64,000 nucleotides of DNA from Chondrus crispus (Eukaryota > Rhodophyta > Florideophyceae > Gigartinales > Gigartinaceae), in the NCBI RefSeq assembly GCF_000350225.1, contig NW_005179111.1, forward strand, positions 456,899-520,898, in the 5' to 3' direction. This document shows positions 10,878 through 21,911 of this stretch, piece after piece. How positions within the stretch are numbered: the stretch's first letter is position 1; every line of letters starts with the position of its first letter. The translations under genes were made by a program, and so were the position numbers. The notes beneath the pieces are model-generated. The model did no database searches, was not told the DNA's origin, and was given only the letters and a program-made list of their open reading frames with translations.

Positions 10878-13721
10878 TATCGAGATTTCCATCGGCGAAT
10901 GTAGTTGTGCGGTCTGACAGTCGCGGGGTTCGCCGATGGGGATCGAGATTAGGGGAGTTGACGTGCAGCTTCCTCAGGAGCTCACTTGTGCGAAGGCGTC
11001 CGAGGGGTTTTGTGAAATAGTCGGCCAAGTTGTTGCTGGTTGGGATGTGTGTCGCTGCTATGGTGCCCCGAGAGATGTGGTCGTGGATGATGTGATGCCT
11101 GATGTCAATGAACTTTCTGCGTTTGGTGGGCGCTGAGTTTTTGATGAGCAGGGATAGCTGAGTTTGGGAGCCATTTGATTGTGTTGGTCTCATCGAGCTT
11201 GTCGAGTTCTTTGTTGTGGGCTATCGCCCATTGTGTAGCGTCAGGGTATTGGCGGGCGGCGCTGTGATTTTTGGGATCGGGAGTGGTGAGCGGGACTTCG
11301 TTCTTCTTGGCAAGAGTGGCTTTGAAGCTGTGATGGTGGGTGTGAGTAGGGTCGCGGTATTTGTCGTATGGGCGAAAGTCCTGAGTTCGGATTTGGTGGT
11401 ATCTTTGAGATTGGGTATCCTGTACAGTGAGATGGTCTGGGGTGTGGGCATACATGTATCGTACTGTTATCGCACGGGCTTGAAGTTTGGTTTTGTGTTT
11501 GTATACAGGTATAGTGCCAAGCTGACCGAATGTGAGTAGCTGTGTTGGTTTAGCGGGGGTGCCATGCCATAGTTCATATGGTGTGGATCCGGTGCTGGTG
11601 TGCGGCATGATGTTGTGTTTGTATGCGGCATCTTTGACCGCGTCTTCCCAGTAATATGGGGGTAGGTTGGCGTGTTTGAGGTTGGCTCGAGCTGCATTCA
11701 TTATCGTTTGGTTAATGCGCTCGGCCAAGGAAATTTCTTGGGGCTGATGGGGCGTGTTGTTGAGGTATTTTCTGCCTAGGTCAGCGTACGTGTGGATAGC
11801 GGCTTTCGATTTGAATTCTTTTGCGTTGTCGGTGCGGTATATGCGTGGAAGGCGGCCGTTTTGGCGAAGTTGCTTGAAGAATTGAGGCATAATTATCCCT
11901 ACTTCGCGTCGATCTTTGAGGAAGAATAGGATGAGGTATCGGGAGGCGGCATCAATGTATGAGAGGAAGTGCAGGTGCCCTTGCAGTGATGGAGGATTGA
12001 TGGGACTACATGTGTCAGAGCTGATGTATTCTGACGGTTTGTAGGAGTGCTGCTTTGGTTTGTGCGGGTAAGGTCTTTGTTTTGGCGTGGGCACATGCTG
12101 AGCAAGATATGGTGGCTGAGATCGAGGCGAGGCAGCGTGGTATTCCATGCACGAGTTGTTGACGGGCAATGGATTGGATGACGCGGGGTGGTGCGTGGTT
12201 GAGTTTTAAATGCCAGTCGTGGAGTGCAATAATGTCCAGGGATGGCGGAGTGGGTGTGGGTTGGGTGTTGTGAAGCTTGTAGATGGGTTGAGTGTTGTAG
12301 TGCTTTGCGGTGGTGGTATTTGGACGTTGCGAGAGTAGTAGACTGGGTTTTGAGAGAGAGGGTGAGAGAGAAGGTGAAGGTTGCTCATTGGATTTGGGTT
12401 GCGCTGTCTTGGTATGTTGAGTGTTTGAGGGTCGTGTGCGAGCGCTATGAGCGAGGGTCTGTGTGGAGCTCCAGGTGTATGCTTGATGTTTGTGATTCCA
12501 TGGAGCGGTTCCGAGAATCCTGGTTGTGCCTTTGTTTCGAGCGTAGATGATTGCTTTGGTTGGTGTGAAGAGCACGTTTCCGTAGTGGATCGTGATGTCA
12601 TGGACGGATAGTAGATTAGACTTGATCTTCGGCGTAACAAGGGCTGGTATGCGTATTGTGTTGTTCATATTCGTCTTGATTGATGTCTGACCACGGTGTG
12701 TGCAGCGGGTGCTGTTGTTAGTTGCCGTGTACGTTTTGGCGCGATAGGAGTTCGGGTGGGGGATGTGTTTGGTGTGGGAGACATGTGACGGATGAGCTCC
12801 GGAGTCGAGTGTATACGTACATGGCGGGGGTTGATGGTCGTCAACTGACATGATTGGGTGTTCATGCACTTCCTCGTTAATGTGCGAGACGTCTGGAGCT
12901 AATGTACGAGCTTGCGTGTATTGTTTCGTGGTTGTTTTCCGTTGGTGACGAGGGTGTTGAGGGTGTCGACATTCGTAGTCCCTGTGGATCGGGTGAGGTA
13001 TGCCTCTGTTTTGATGGAACTTGCATGGGTTGGAGATACGACGTGGCACTCGACGAAAGGAGGGGGCTGTTCTCCATGTGTCTTGGTTCGCGCTTGTAGT
13101 TATGATAGGCGAATATCCTTGTGTCGTACTGGTGGGTTTTTGGAAGGAGGTGTAGGAAGTTATGCGGTTGAATTTGTGTACGAAATCCTTGATATCGTGG
13201 GGATCTAGTGAGATGAGTTGGACACCTACTGTAGATGTGACTGGGTTGAAGCGTAGTCCGTCAATGAGAAATTCTACAGTTGTCCTTGGGTCTGATATAG
13301 AGGGGTAGCGTGCCGCTATCATTTTGGTTCTGATTGTTTCATGGGCTGTGATGTATTGAGAGAGTGTCATGTCGGGTAGAAATACGGTTTGTTCCGCGAG
13401 TTGCTTCAGGTACTTGTGATCGGAAGTGTTCGTGGTGTCAAGGTGTGCAGTAATTGCTGTTATGAGCTCGTAGGGTGTAGGATCGCTGGTCGGTGTGATG
13501 ATTAAGTTGGCAATTTCGGGTGGGATAGATGAGATGATTTTGCCGATGAGATAGTGTTTGTTGCGCTGAAATTCTGCCTGTTGGTTTGGATCTTGAGGTA
13601 CTTCGGGACTGCCGGTGATGTAGTTGATGCAGTCGATGGTGTGAGCTGCGGCGCGAATGGCTACGAGCCATGGGCCGTAGTTGGCTGTGTCGAGTTTGGG
13701 AACGTCTGAGCGTTTATCCAT
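10849..13721 (-). pseudogene. Coding region of element D
   Basis: The most likely Gag start is the ATG at 13721 (MDKRSDVPKLDTANYG), because the longer frame upstream runs into the LTR. Gag shows a copia Gag fold region (FLPDMTLSQYITAHETIRTKM). A protease-like segment (YTLDSGAHPSHVSH) lies near 12800. GAG-pre-integrase (LALHDWHLKLNHAPP ... CSACAHAKTK) is near 12200. The integrase core is about 12050-11600 (YIDAASRY, YRTDNAKEF, ISLAERINQT), and the RNase H tail (DIRHHIIHDHI, NLADYFTKPLGR) is near 10980. The proteins are proline- and threonine-rich, unlike families A-C. Broken, about two breaks. Confidence 0.85.
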
Positions 13722-13859
13722 GTTGCTGAGGGCTGGCTGGAGCCGGCGAGGTGGGAAGTATGTCAGTAGTGCGGTGAGATCTGAGGGAGTAGAGAAGGGC
13801 CTCCGATGGCGGAGGGATCGGGTGTGTGACGTCGTGTTGGGGAGTGGATAGCGAGTGTT

Positions 13860-13869
13860 GCCCATAACC
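13860..13869 (-). other. Primer binding site of D (initiator tRNA-Met half)
   Basis: On the minus strand GGTTATGGGC directly follows the 5' LTR. It is the first ten bases of the GGTTATGGGCCCAG site used by families B, C and the TRIM, which is complementary to the anticodon arm of eukaryotic initiator tRNA-Met. Confidence 0.7.
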
Positions 13870-13967
13870 TGTGTGAACAAGAGACCGATGTCCTTTATTT
13901 CCTCGTCGTCGCTCTGTGCGCCTACTTATATTCGTACACTCAAGAGTCTGTCCTGTGCGGTCTGACA
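13870..13967 (-). repeat. 5' LTR of D (98 bp)
   Basis: It pairs with 10779-10877 with only a few differences and borders the TTCTT target duplication on its outer side. A TATA box (minus strand TATAAGTA) lies at 13923-13930. Confidence 0.9.
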
Positions 13968-14873
13968 TTCTTAAAAATGCCTTAGGGCGCTACCCCTATA
14001 TATCGGCCAGTGCCGGTCATTCGACTGTGAACTAAATCAAACGTGCCACGAGTAAGCACAACAACTTTGCCTGTAGACGAACAAGGACTTTTGGTCACTA
14101 CCGCGAACGGTCCCTGCAACCGAATCGGCTTGTCCAAACTTGATACGGTACTACCCCAATGAGGTTTCCCACAACACAAGAATGAAACTGCCTCCGTCGT
14201 ACTCGTGTGATTTGTTCACAATCACGCCTAGGGTCACCCTCTTCCGTGCGAACTTAATCAAGGTACGCGACCTTATACACGTGTAGTGAGAGGTGCAGTG
14301 TTTAGGCACGTATTCTCTTCACCCAGGGGACCGAAGTCGTACCTATCGGGCTAATACCGAGAGCGTTACCCACACCGCCGACGCACCTCCCGAAGGCAGA
14401 GTGCGGATCGACTAGACCAGTACACTGCGATCCTCCCCGAGGATCAGTAATTCGTCTCTCGACGATTCTTGGTCGGACCCTCGCTCAAGTCAGATTTCCA
14501 ATGGCACCAGCCTTTCACCAAGAGCGAGGGTATATTCCACTGAGGATTTGGCAATGCGTTGGCCACTAGGGACTTTCTTCCTCCCGACTAGCGGAAGGCT
14601 CACCCACAGCTCACACAAGGACTGCCACGACAAAGCTGCAAGACCACAAAGTTGATTTCCAAAAACTGGGAACTGACGGACCACCAAACTGAAAAATCGG
14701 CTGAAACGGTGATGAAAACGACGGCGAAAACTGAAAAAACTGAAAAACTAAACTCGAAAGCGGAGACTGAAACTGATACCTTCTTCTTCTGCTTGACGAG
14801 CTGAACAAACTGATACTTGAACGACGGTGAAACTCGAACTTGAACCAAAACGAAGACGACGATCAGCGTTGAA
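13968..14873 (-). other. C1 leader between PBS and gag (continues at 10639-10778)
   Basis: About 0.9 kb without a convincing gene. The part next to the PBS is low-complexity (repeats of GAAAACTGAAAAA type on the plus strand). It is nearly identical to the leader in C2 (4734-5584). Unlike the family-B leader it has no zinc-finger frame. Confidence 0.75.
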
Positions 14874-14887
14874 CTGGGCCCATAACC
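14874..14887 (-). other. Primer binding site of C1 (half of initiator tRNA-Met)
   Basis: On the minus strand GGTTATGGGCCCAG lies immediately inside the 5' LTR. It is complementary to the anticodon stem and loop (CTGGGCCCATAACC) of eukaryotic initiator tRNA-Met, not to the tRNA 3' end. Drosophila copia is known to prime from a cleaved half of this tRNA. Confidence 0.85.
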
Positions 14888-14995
14888 TATAGAAAGGTCA
14901 GCGGGGCAGAGGGAAGAAGGATGGTTGAAGGTTGCTGGTGGTTGACGGGAAAAGAAGTTGATACCATTTTACTCTTGGTCGCCAACTATTGGCGC

Positions 14996-15003
14996 TACTT
15001 ATA
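14996..15003 (-). promoter_or_regulatory. TATA box of C1 5' LTR
   Basis: TATAAGTA on the minus strand, about 110 bp from the LTR/PBS border. It is the same octamer and spacing as in families A, B and D. Confidence 0.6.
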
Positions 15004-15098
15004 CTCTTCGAACTACATACAATTCGAGCCATTAGGGCTGGTCACGTGACTCTCCTTCTTGCACTCGTTGATAATCAAGTGACTCTCCCTGTTGCCCT

Positions 15099-15205
15099 TG
15101 TTGAAATAGTGAGCGCGCCCAAGGGGACACCAAGAAGCCAGCGCCTGTGGCCTAGTGGTTAACAAATTTTTGCGGCAAATTTTTCAGACCTCGATTTTAA
15201 CATCA
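15099..15205 (+). repeat. 5' LTR of TRIM
   Basis: 107 bp, TGTTGAAATAG to CATCA. It contains a pol III A-box match (TGGCCTAGTGG, 15148-15158). Confidence 0.88.
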
Positions 15206-15259
15206 GGTTATGGGCCCAGATTTACGCTACCATTCGTGAGTTCGATTCTCACCGGGTGC
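15141..15259 (+). other. tRNA-like segment spanning LTR, PBS and interior of TRIM
   Basis: GCGCCTG at 15141-15147 pairs over seven positions (two G-T wobbles) with CGGGTGC at 15253-15259. Directly inside it, GTGAG (15236-15240) and CTCAC (15248-15252) form a perfect 5-bp T-stem around the 7-base loop TTCGATT. T and G at positions 8-9 are followed by the A-box GGCCTAGTGG. This is tRNA geometry at both ends, but the D and anticodon arms are not seen: the middle is occupied by the LTR end and the PBS, giving 119 nt rather than about 75. It is not called a functional tRNA. Confidence 0.6.
15206..15219 (+). other. Primer binding site of TRIM
   Basis: GGTTATGGGCCCAG follows the LTR with no spacer. 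It is identical to the PBS of copia families B and C and complementary to the anticodon arm of initiator tRNA-Met. Confidence 0.85.
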
Positions 15260-15377
15260 ACTTGGGCGGCGCAATGTTTGTTTGTTTGTTTGTTTGTGTC
15301 ACACTTGGGAACGTGCCTGCCTGTGTGTTGTGCAGTGACCCGCGCCGTGTGTTTGGCGTCTCCTGGTCGAGAGGGAG

Positions 15378-15484
15378 TGTTGAAATAGTGAGCGCGCCCA
15401 AGGGGACACCAAGAAGCCAGCGCCTGTGGCTTAGTGGTTAACGAATTTTTGCGGCAAAATTTTCAGACCTCGATTTTCGCATCA
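15378..15484 (+). repeat. 3' LTR of TRIM
   Basis: 107 bp, about five differences from the 5' copy. It is preceded by the purine tract GAGAGGGAG (about 15369-15377) and followed by the GCACT flank. Confidence 0.88.
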
Positions 15485-15975
15485 GCACTCGGTTGATAAT
15501 CAAGTGACTCTCCTACTTCCACTCTCGGTTGATAATCAAATGACTTTCCTACTTGCACTCTCTCTTGCTAATAATTTGGGACCGTTTGAGAGTCAATAAT
15601 ATCTGAATGTACTGTACTGTAGATTACAGATTTTACACTACGATTAATAACCACTGTGGTACATACGTCATACGTGTCACACACGTGTAGGACAAATGTC
15701 ATACGTGTCACACACGTGTCAAATCGAGAAAAATGAAACATGTTCAGAATGTACTGTAGAGTGCCACGAGGTACATAACTTACACGTGTCAACACCAAAA
15801 TTGAAACATGCTCGGAAATAATAGGAAAGTGCAACCGTGTACAAATATGACATGTGTCCACGTTGAAGACCAAACATCCAGAGAATGCTCTTGCAAGTAT
15901 TTTAGGTTTCGTCGACGTACACGTGTAATATCTGTCCAGGCTTGTAGCTTAGCATGCGGTCGAAGATTTCCAACA

Positions 15976-16397
15976 TTAAACGCATCGGTAACACTATCAT
16001 GCTGATTGCACTTTATGTCGATGACTTGTTACTCGCTGGTAGTGATATCTATGCCATCAAATGGATGAAGGAGGAGCTTAATAAACGGTTTAAGATGAAA
16101 GACCTTGGTGAAGCAAAAGTCTGCATTGGTCTTGAGATTGAAAGGGATGGCACCGCCAAGAAATTGAGTCTCACTCAAACTAAGTATGCATCAAATGTGC
16201 TTGACTGTTTTAAAATGTCGACTTGTAACCCTTCTCTGACTCCAATGGAACAAGGTCACACAACCACGATTTCAACCGAAAACGACTCCGAAACAAACGC
16301 ACCGTATCGTGAGGCAGTCGGGTGCCTTATGTACTTGATGGTTGGCACTCGTCCAGACTGGGCATAAGCGATTGGAAAGCTTTCTCAACATTCTGCC
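15976..16397 (+). mobile_element. Copia element T, slice 2 (RT)
   Basis: Continues slice 1 on the plus strand: RIGNTIMLIALYVDDLLLAG, then LNKRFKMKDLGEAKVCIGLE, up to the conserved VGTRPD region. It is cut at 16397 by B1, whose target duplication CTGCC is at 16393-16397 and 24271-24275. A fossil fragment, broken and split by insertions. Confidence 0.9.
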
Positions 16398-17660
16398 TAA
16401 TGGTAGGTTCGGAGGGGCAAGGGAAAGAAGGAAGGCAGGTTGATGTGTGTGAGTGAAGGGGTTGGTGCCGAGGTTTACTTTGAAGCCGTTTTCCTGCGAT
16501 ACTTATACACTTCGAGTGCTACACTATCGCTCTACTCCGACTCCCAGTAAACCATACTCTACTATGCGCGACCAAGCGCGGTCCTCTTCTGGCCCGACCA
16601 TACTGTTCGATTTCCACCTTACGAATCGATTCGTAACTATTAGCTCACAACTATTTCTACACATTCCAAATGACTGTAAACCATGGCCTTATGCATGCAA
16701 CTGTTTCACACCTTACTAATCTGCATCCAGTCATGCCAGACTTCATTGTTGTGCAACGAACAACTTGGCAGTTGTCTATTTCTAACAACGCAAACGTCTT
16801 TCATATCACAATCGCCATACGTATCCTTGTTTCTCACCTTACTAATCTCGCCAAGCACTGTCAGACAATTATGGAAAGTTATAACAATGTGCATCCAGAC
16901 TTTCTACACAACTCACATGAGAATACATGTAAATCACACGAGTACTGTCATGAACTTGCATCCAACGGCGCACCATGACGAGAGCACAGTGCAACGGCGC
17001 GTGCTCACGCAAGACTCGCATACAGCGTGACGCGTACACAGAATAATCGCACAACTGTATTCCTCTCGCGAGAAGTACTTGTTATACTTTTGATTCACAT
17101 GTACTGTACTCGGACACGCGCAGGATCGCAAACAGTCTGACACTGTAAAACTGTAAACCCTCATGTGCATACACCTGGATGCGTGTACATGTGTACGTAC
17201 ACGAATCCACCTGGCGACGTGTACATGTGTACACGGCATACATGTGTCCCGCCCGGGGGCCCCCGCAATTACCCATTACAACCATGGCAAACCACTTGAA
17301 ACCCCCAAAACAACGTAATTATGGCATATACAGGCCATTTAAGGTGCATCACAAGGCCAATGACGCACACGTGGACAACGCTCGACCAATAGATTTGCAG
17401 CATTAGACCTGAGGGCCAATAGAATTGCAGTATTTCCTGTGTAGTCTATAGTGCTACGGGCCAAGGTTCCACATGGCAAAACTATGCAAATTTGCATGAC
17501 CCTCCGAGAGGCCACTTTCGTCCCCGGAACGCCAAAATCTGGGATTTTACACGTGTCATGTCGTGATATGGGTAAGAGCGCCCGGACCGTGCAGTCATGT
17601 ACACGTGTCACTCGATTTTGACCTTTTCAGATAACAGCATGTGGTCGCACATTTTCAATA
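16398..17660 (-). repeat. 3' LTR of B1 (family B, type 1)
   Basis: Starts TAATGGTAGG on the plus strand and ends TTCAATA. It contains CACGTG boxes, CCTTAC(G/T)AAT motifs and the 14-bp palindrome ATGCAAATTTGCAT. Type 1 differs from the type 2 LTR of B2 and of the B3 3' end in both halves. Confidence 0.93.
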
Positions 17661-17671
17661 CCTCCCCTCGA

Positions 17672-20600
17672 TCACATGCTTTGGGCAGCTTTGCAATCGG
17701 AAAGCCCAACCATGCCCACGAACTTTTCAAACAGCACGCGACCAAGTGGTTTGGTCAGCATATCGGCTGGCATTTCTGTTGTCGGACAATGGTACAATGT
17801 GACCAGTTTTCGCTGCACCGCATCTCGAACAAAATGATACGTAATATCAATGTGCTTGTTGCGACGATTTGTAGATTCGTTCTGAGCAAACGCAATCGTA
17901 CCAGCGTTGTCACATCCAACGCGAATTGTTGGATCCGAATTCGCACCAAGTACATCAGCATGGAAGCGTCGAAGCCACGCGGCCTCTTTGCATGCTTCAC
18001 TGAGTGCGATGTATTCTGCCTCACAATTAGACTTTGCAAGTACTGTTTGTTTCCGGAAAGCCCAACTGACAGGCCCATCACAAAGCTTGAACACATATCC
18101 ACTCGTTGATTTTCGTGATTCAAGGCATCCGCCCCAATCTGCATCGCTATACCCATGAAGTTCCGTACCAAGATCATCTTTACCAAACACTATTCCAAGA
18201 TGCTGGGACCCACGCAAGTATCTCAAAACACGTTTCACACCTGACCAGTGCGACTCGTGAGGGTCGGCACAGTGTTGAGATAACTTTCCAATGGCAAACG
18301 CAATATCGGGGCGGGTCCCGACCATTAGGAACATTAGACATCCAATGGCCTGACGATATGGTTCAAAGCATGGGTTGTCATCAGTGCCAGTTTCGGCAAC
18401 TTGCATTGTGACATGTCAAGACTGTTCCATCGGAGTAACGCAAGGATTGCATGCCGACATTTTGAACCGTTTCAGTACTGCTTGGGCATACTTCGACTGC
18501 GTGACGGTCAGGACGTGTTTACAACGTATACGGTCGATCTCTAGACCAATACAAGTCTTCGCTTCGCCAAGGTCTTTCATATCGAATCGTTTGTTGAGTT
18601 CATTTTTCATCCATAATATGGCCTCCAAGTCACTTCCAGCTAGCAGCAGATCGTCCACGTACAACGCGATAATCATGATGACATTGCCTTGACGTCGAAT
18701 GTAAAGACATGGGTCGCTGCGTGTAGTGTTGAAACCAAGTTCAGTGATCAGAAACTCATCGATCTTACTATGCCATTGGCGATGGGCTTGCTTAAGACCA
18801 TAGATTGCTTTCAAAAGTTTACACACCGAATCAGGTTTGACTTTGTCGATGCATCCTTCAGGTTGCTCCATGTAGATTTCTTCGTGAAGTTCACCGTTGA
18901 GGAAGGCAGTCACCACGTCTATCTGATGCAGCTCAAGGTCAAAGTGCGCAACCAGTGCCAGCAGCAGACGGATAGTTGTGAACTTGATGACAGGGGCGAA
19001 AGTTTCAGTGTAATCGATGCCTTCTACTTGTTGAAAGCCTCGTGCTACAAGACGTCCCTTTTGCAGTTTCGACCAATTTTCCGGACTCGTCAGGAAGTTG
19101 CTTCACTCCGAAAACCCACCTGGACGTCAGGACGTTTGATGCTTGAGATCTTGGAACAAGTGTCCATGTTTTGTTTTTGTGTTGTGAAGCAAGTTCTTTG
19201 TCGATGCCCTTCTGCCAGAAGCGAGCTTTTGGAGAATCCATAGCTTGCTTGTACGAGTTTGGGATTTCCGTTATCACATGGGCGTGGCTAAGGAGTCCAG
19301 CAGTCACCAAAGCTGCTGCCCACCACGCCCCAGGCGTTTTGCGAACGCGAGTGGACCGACGGAGATTAGTTGGCGGATCAATCGTTTCTTCCTCAACTAC
19401 GTGTTGCTCAACTGTTTCGGTGGTTTCGTCCTCCCCTGCAGTTGGGGAGGAGTTGGAGGATTCATCAGAGTCTTGTTGTTCATCCGGCGATGATGCTTCT
19501 GATGCCACTGCATCATTTTCTGCAACTTCCTCATCGATGTTCAAGTTGATTGTGTCATCATCAGTTGTAGCCTCCTCGTTTGTATCCATCGGTTCACCAG
19601 ATTTGCCTCCCGTGGACTCGTCAAAAGTAACATCTCTGGATACGATCACTTTGTGCAAATCACCATCCCACAACTTGTAAGCTTTCGTATTTTCAGCATA
19701 CCCTAGAAACGTTGCCTCCTTTGCACGGGCGTCAAGTTTCTGGATGTTGTGTTTTGGTAATGTATACCAACACTTTGAACCGAAAACACGCAAATGACCA
19801 ACATTTGGCACAGATTTCATCCATAAGTGGTAGGGGGTCATCTTGGGGGGAATGGCACGTGACGTGACTCGATTTCGAACGTACACTGCATTGGCAAGTG
19901 CCTCTGCCCAGAACCCCTTTGTAACTTTCTTGTGCGCTAGCATGGAGCGCACCAAGTTTACCAAAGTTCTGTTCAGTCGTTCGGCGACTCCATTTTGCTC
20001 CGGTGTGTACGCGGTCGTCATTTGATGCTGAGTACCATTTGCAATCAGAAAAGACTTAAACTCCGTGGACAGATACTCACCACCTCGATCCGTGCGAAGC
20101 ACTTTGATCTTGCGACCAGTGTGAGTCTGAGCAAGTTGTGCAAACATTTTGTATCGTTCAAATGCTTCTGATTTATGGTGCATAGGGTACACTACTGACC
20201 AGTTTGAGTGATCATCTATGAAGGTAATGATATACTTGGCACCACCAATGGACTGCACCTCTAAGGGGCCACATCAGAGTGAACTAAGTCTAGACAGAAG
20301 TATGCCCGCCTCGAGGACCGCTCTTTTGGGATCACAGATCGAGTGGCTTTGCCGTAGACGCACGCAGAACATTTTTCAGAGATGCAATCATTGTCAGTAT
20401 TGTTGATTTTGTTAGCCTCATTACCAAGTAGTTTGACTCCACTTACCACATTGTCACGAATCATCGAAGCAATACCTTGAGAATGCACATGTGCAAAGCG
20501 CTCATGCCACGTTTGCAGGGTGGCAGCATGTGCAGATCCGATGTCACTGACGATGTCGAGAACGTAAAGTTCTCCAACCAATGTCGTAGTCGCCACTACA

Positions 20601-21808
20601 GTTGAGCCTCGTCTGATCATGCATTTTCCATTTTCGAACCCAACTTTTAGTCCAAGTTCAGTCATTCGACTGACAGAGAGCAGAGAGAACGCAAAGTCCG
20701 GAACGTGCAATACATCCGTCAACTTGCACGGTTCGATGCGGCCATTCACATTTAACTTCAAGTGAACGTCACCACGGCCGGCAACCTTTGCACTAGCCTT
20801 GGTTCCCATCTGAACAGAGGCGGATTCAAGTGGCTCATACGTTGCAAACAGAGATCGGTCATATGTAATATGAGCTGTACAAGCTGAATCTACGAGCCAC
20901 GAAGGCACCATCTCCATATCGTTCGTGTGCGAAGCTTTCGACATCAGACATGTGAAGTCGACGCTGTTTACAACCATGTCGGGATCAGGTTTCTGTGTGA
21001 CAAATGCAGATTGTTTCCGCTGAGACATACGCGGTTTATATCCGCTAGGAGGAGCTGGGCGACGCCCATTCAAATCCTTTCCCCAGCAGCGGCTTGCCGT
21101 ATGGCCTGTATGACTGCAGTTCGTGCATTTGTAATCGTTTATGTCCCGATTGTTCGGGGCACGATTAACCAGAGCCGATGTCTGTGAGGAGCTAGACTTC
21201 ATGTTTGCTCGTTGCTCTTCCTGCAGCAGACGACTTTTCACAAAGTCCAAACTGAATATCTTTTCCTCATTACCGAGAGCATCAAGTGCAACGATGAGAG
21301 CCTCGAAACGGGCAGGCAGACCGTTGAGCACTGCCATGGCCATCTCCTTGTCATCGATGTTTACGCTCATTGACTTGAGGATGGCTGCCAGCTGCTTGAC
21401 ACGATTGATGTATGCAAGCACCTTTTCACCGGAAAGCATCTTCACAGTGTAGAACTCACGACGTGCAGCTAGTTTGTTCAGCAAAGTGTGCCTCTCAAAC
21501 ACGTTGACAATAGCTTCCCACATCTCATGAGCAGTATCAACACCACGTACATGCTCAAGATGCTCATCTGATAGGGAGAGACCAATCAGTGCTTTAGCTT
21601 TACTGTCACCTCTGATCCACTTCTTACGCTCTTCCGCGCGTTCCTCACTTGGAACTCTTCCCTCAACGATGTATTGGTCAACATCACGTAGAGCAAGCAG
21701 AAGTTGTATTTTCTGCTTCCACACGTAGAAGTTGGAGTCTGTCAGTTTGTCGATTCTGATGGATCCTCCTCCTCCTTGATCTTCCATTTTAGTGCAAATG
21801 AACTTCAA
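17672..21808 (-). pseudogene. Gag-Pol coding region of B1
   Basis: Gag begins at 21808 or at the internal methionine of MEDQGGGGSIRIDKLTDSN (about 21787). A CCHC knuckle (CTNCSHTGHTASRC) lies near 21125. Protease (WLVDSACTAHIT) is near 20900, GAG-pre-integrase (WHERFAHVHS) near 20505, the integrase core about 20250-19990, RT with YVDDLLLAG near 18660, and RNase H from SDADWGGC near 18145, ending with KHIDITYHFVRD and DMLTKPLGR. It is the same family as B2, B3 and B4 and more distant from A/C. Broken, about three breaks. Confidence 0.92.
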
Positions 21809-21911
21809 GTATTCGAAAATCCGTTCGGGGATCCCAAGCCGTTAACCGATAGTCAACACGATGGCAAGCCCACCCGTCTAAGAAGTTCGATATGATTACT
21901 ATGAAGTTGCA

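Larger units (their letters stand above)
10779..13967 (-). mobile_element. Copia LTR element D with very short LTRs
   Basis: A 3.2-kb minus-strand element with about 98-bp LTRs (TGTCAGACC...GTTCACACA in element orientation), inserted into the C1 leader. The 5-bp duplication TTCTT is at 10774-10778 and 13968-13972, and the empty site is visible in C2 near 4734. Parts seen are Gag, a protease-like region, GAG-pre-integrase, integrase and the RNase H tail; no RT motifs were found. It is only distantly related to families A-C. Broken, about two breaks; probably moved with proteins supplied by a relative. Confidence 0.93.
15099..15484 (+). mobile_element. Miniature LTR element (TRIM) with tRNA-like segment
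   Basis: A 386-bp element made of two 107-bp direct repeats (about five differences), each starting TGTTGAAATAG and ending CATCA. A GGTTATGGGCCCAG primer binding site directly follows the first repeat, and a purine tract (GAGAGGGAG) directly precedes the second. It has no coding capacity. It is flanked by GCCCT (15094-15098) and GCACT (15485-15489), a 5-bp target duplication with one mismatch, inside the minisatellite of the C1 5' LTR. These are the defining parts of a terminal-repeat retrotransposon in miniature. The copia-type PBS suggests it used proteins of the local copia families. Confidence 0.88.
5654..15975 (-). mobile_element. Copia LTR retrotransposon C1 (complete ends, with nested D and TRIM)
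   Basis: Minus-strand copia bounded by LTRs that start and end TGTTG...CTATA in element orientation, flanked by a 5-bp target duplication TTAAA (5649-5653 and 15976-15980) inside the RT region of T. Order in element orientation: 5' LTR 14888-15975, PBS 14874-14887, leader, gag-pol 10638-6508, polypurine tract, 3' LTR 5654-6496. Later insertions are D in the leader and a TRIM in the 5' LTR. The coding region is broken, with about one break. It is older than D and the TRIM and younger than T. Confidence 0.95.
14888..15975 (-). repeat. 5' LTR of C1, interrupted by a TRIM
   Basis: Starts TATAGAAAGG on the plus strand directly after the PBS and ends CCAACA before the TTAAA duplication. It holds the TRIM at 15099-15484. 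Without it the LTR is about 697 bp, shorter than the 3' LTR because of fewer 36-bp minisatellite units. The TATA box is at 14996-15003 on the minus strand. Confidence 0.92.

Noticed and set aside
12242-12550. Plus-strand frames opposite element D
   Set aside because: Shadow of the minus-strand gag-integrase coding; Trp/Val/Arg-rich composition mirrors the Thr/Pro/His-rich sense strand.
15141-15259. A genuine tRNA gene
   Set aside because: Only the acceptor and T arms plus the A-box fit; the D and anticodon arms are absent, the span is 119 nt, and it lies across TRIM parts.
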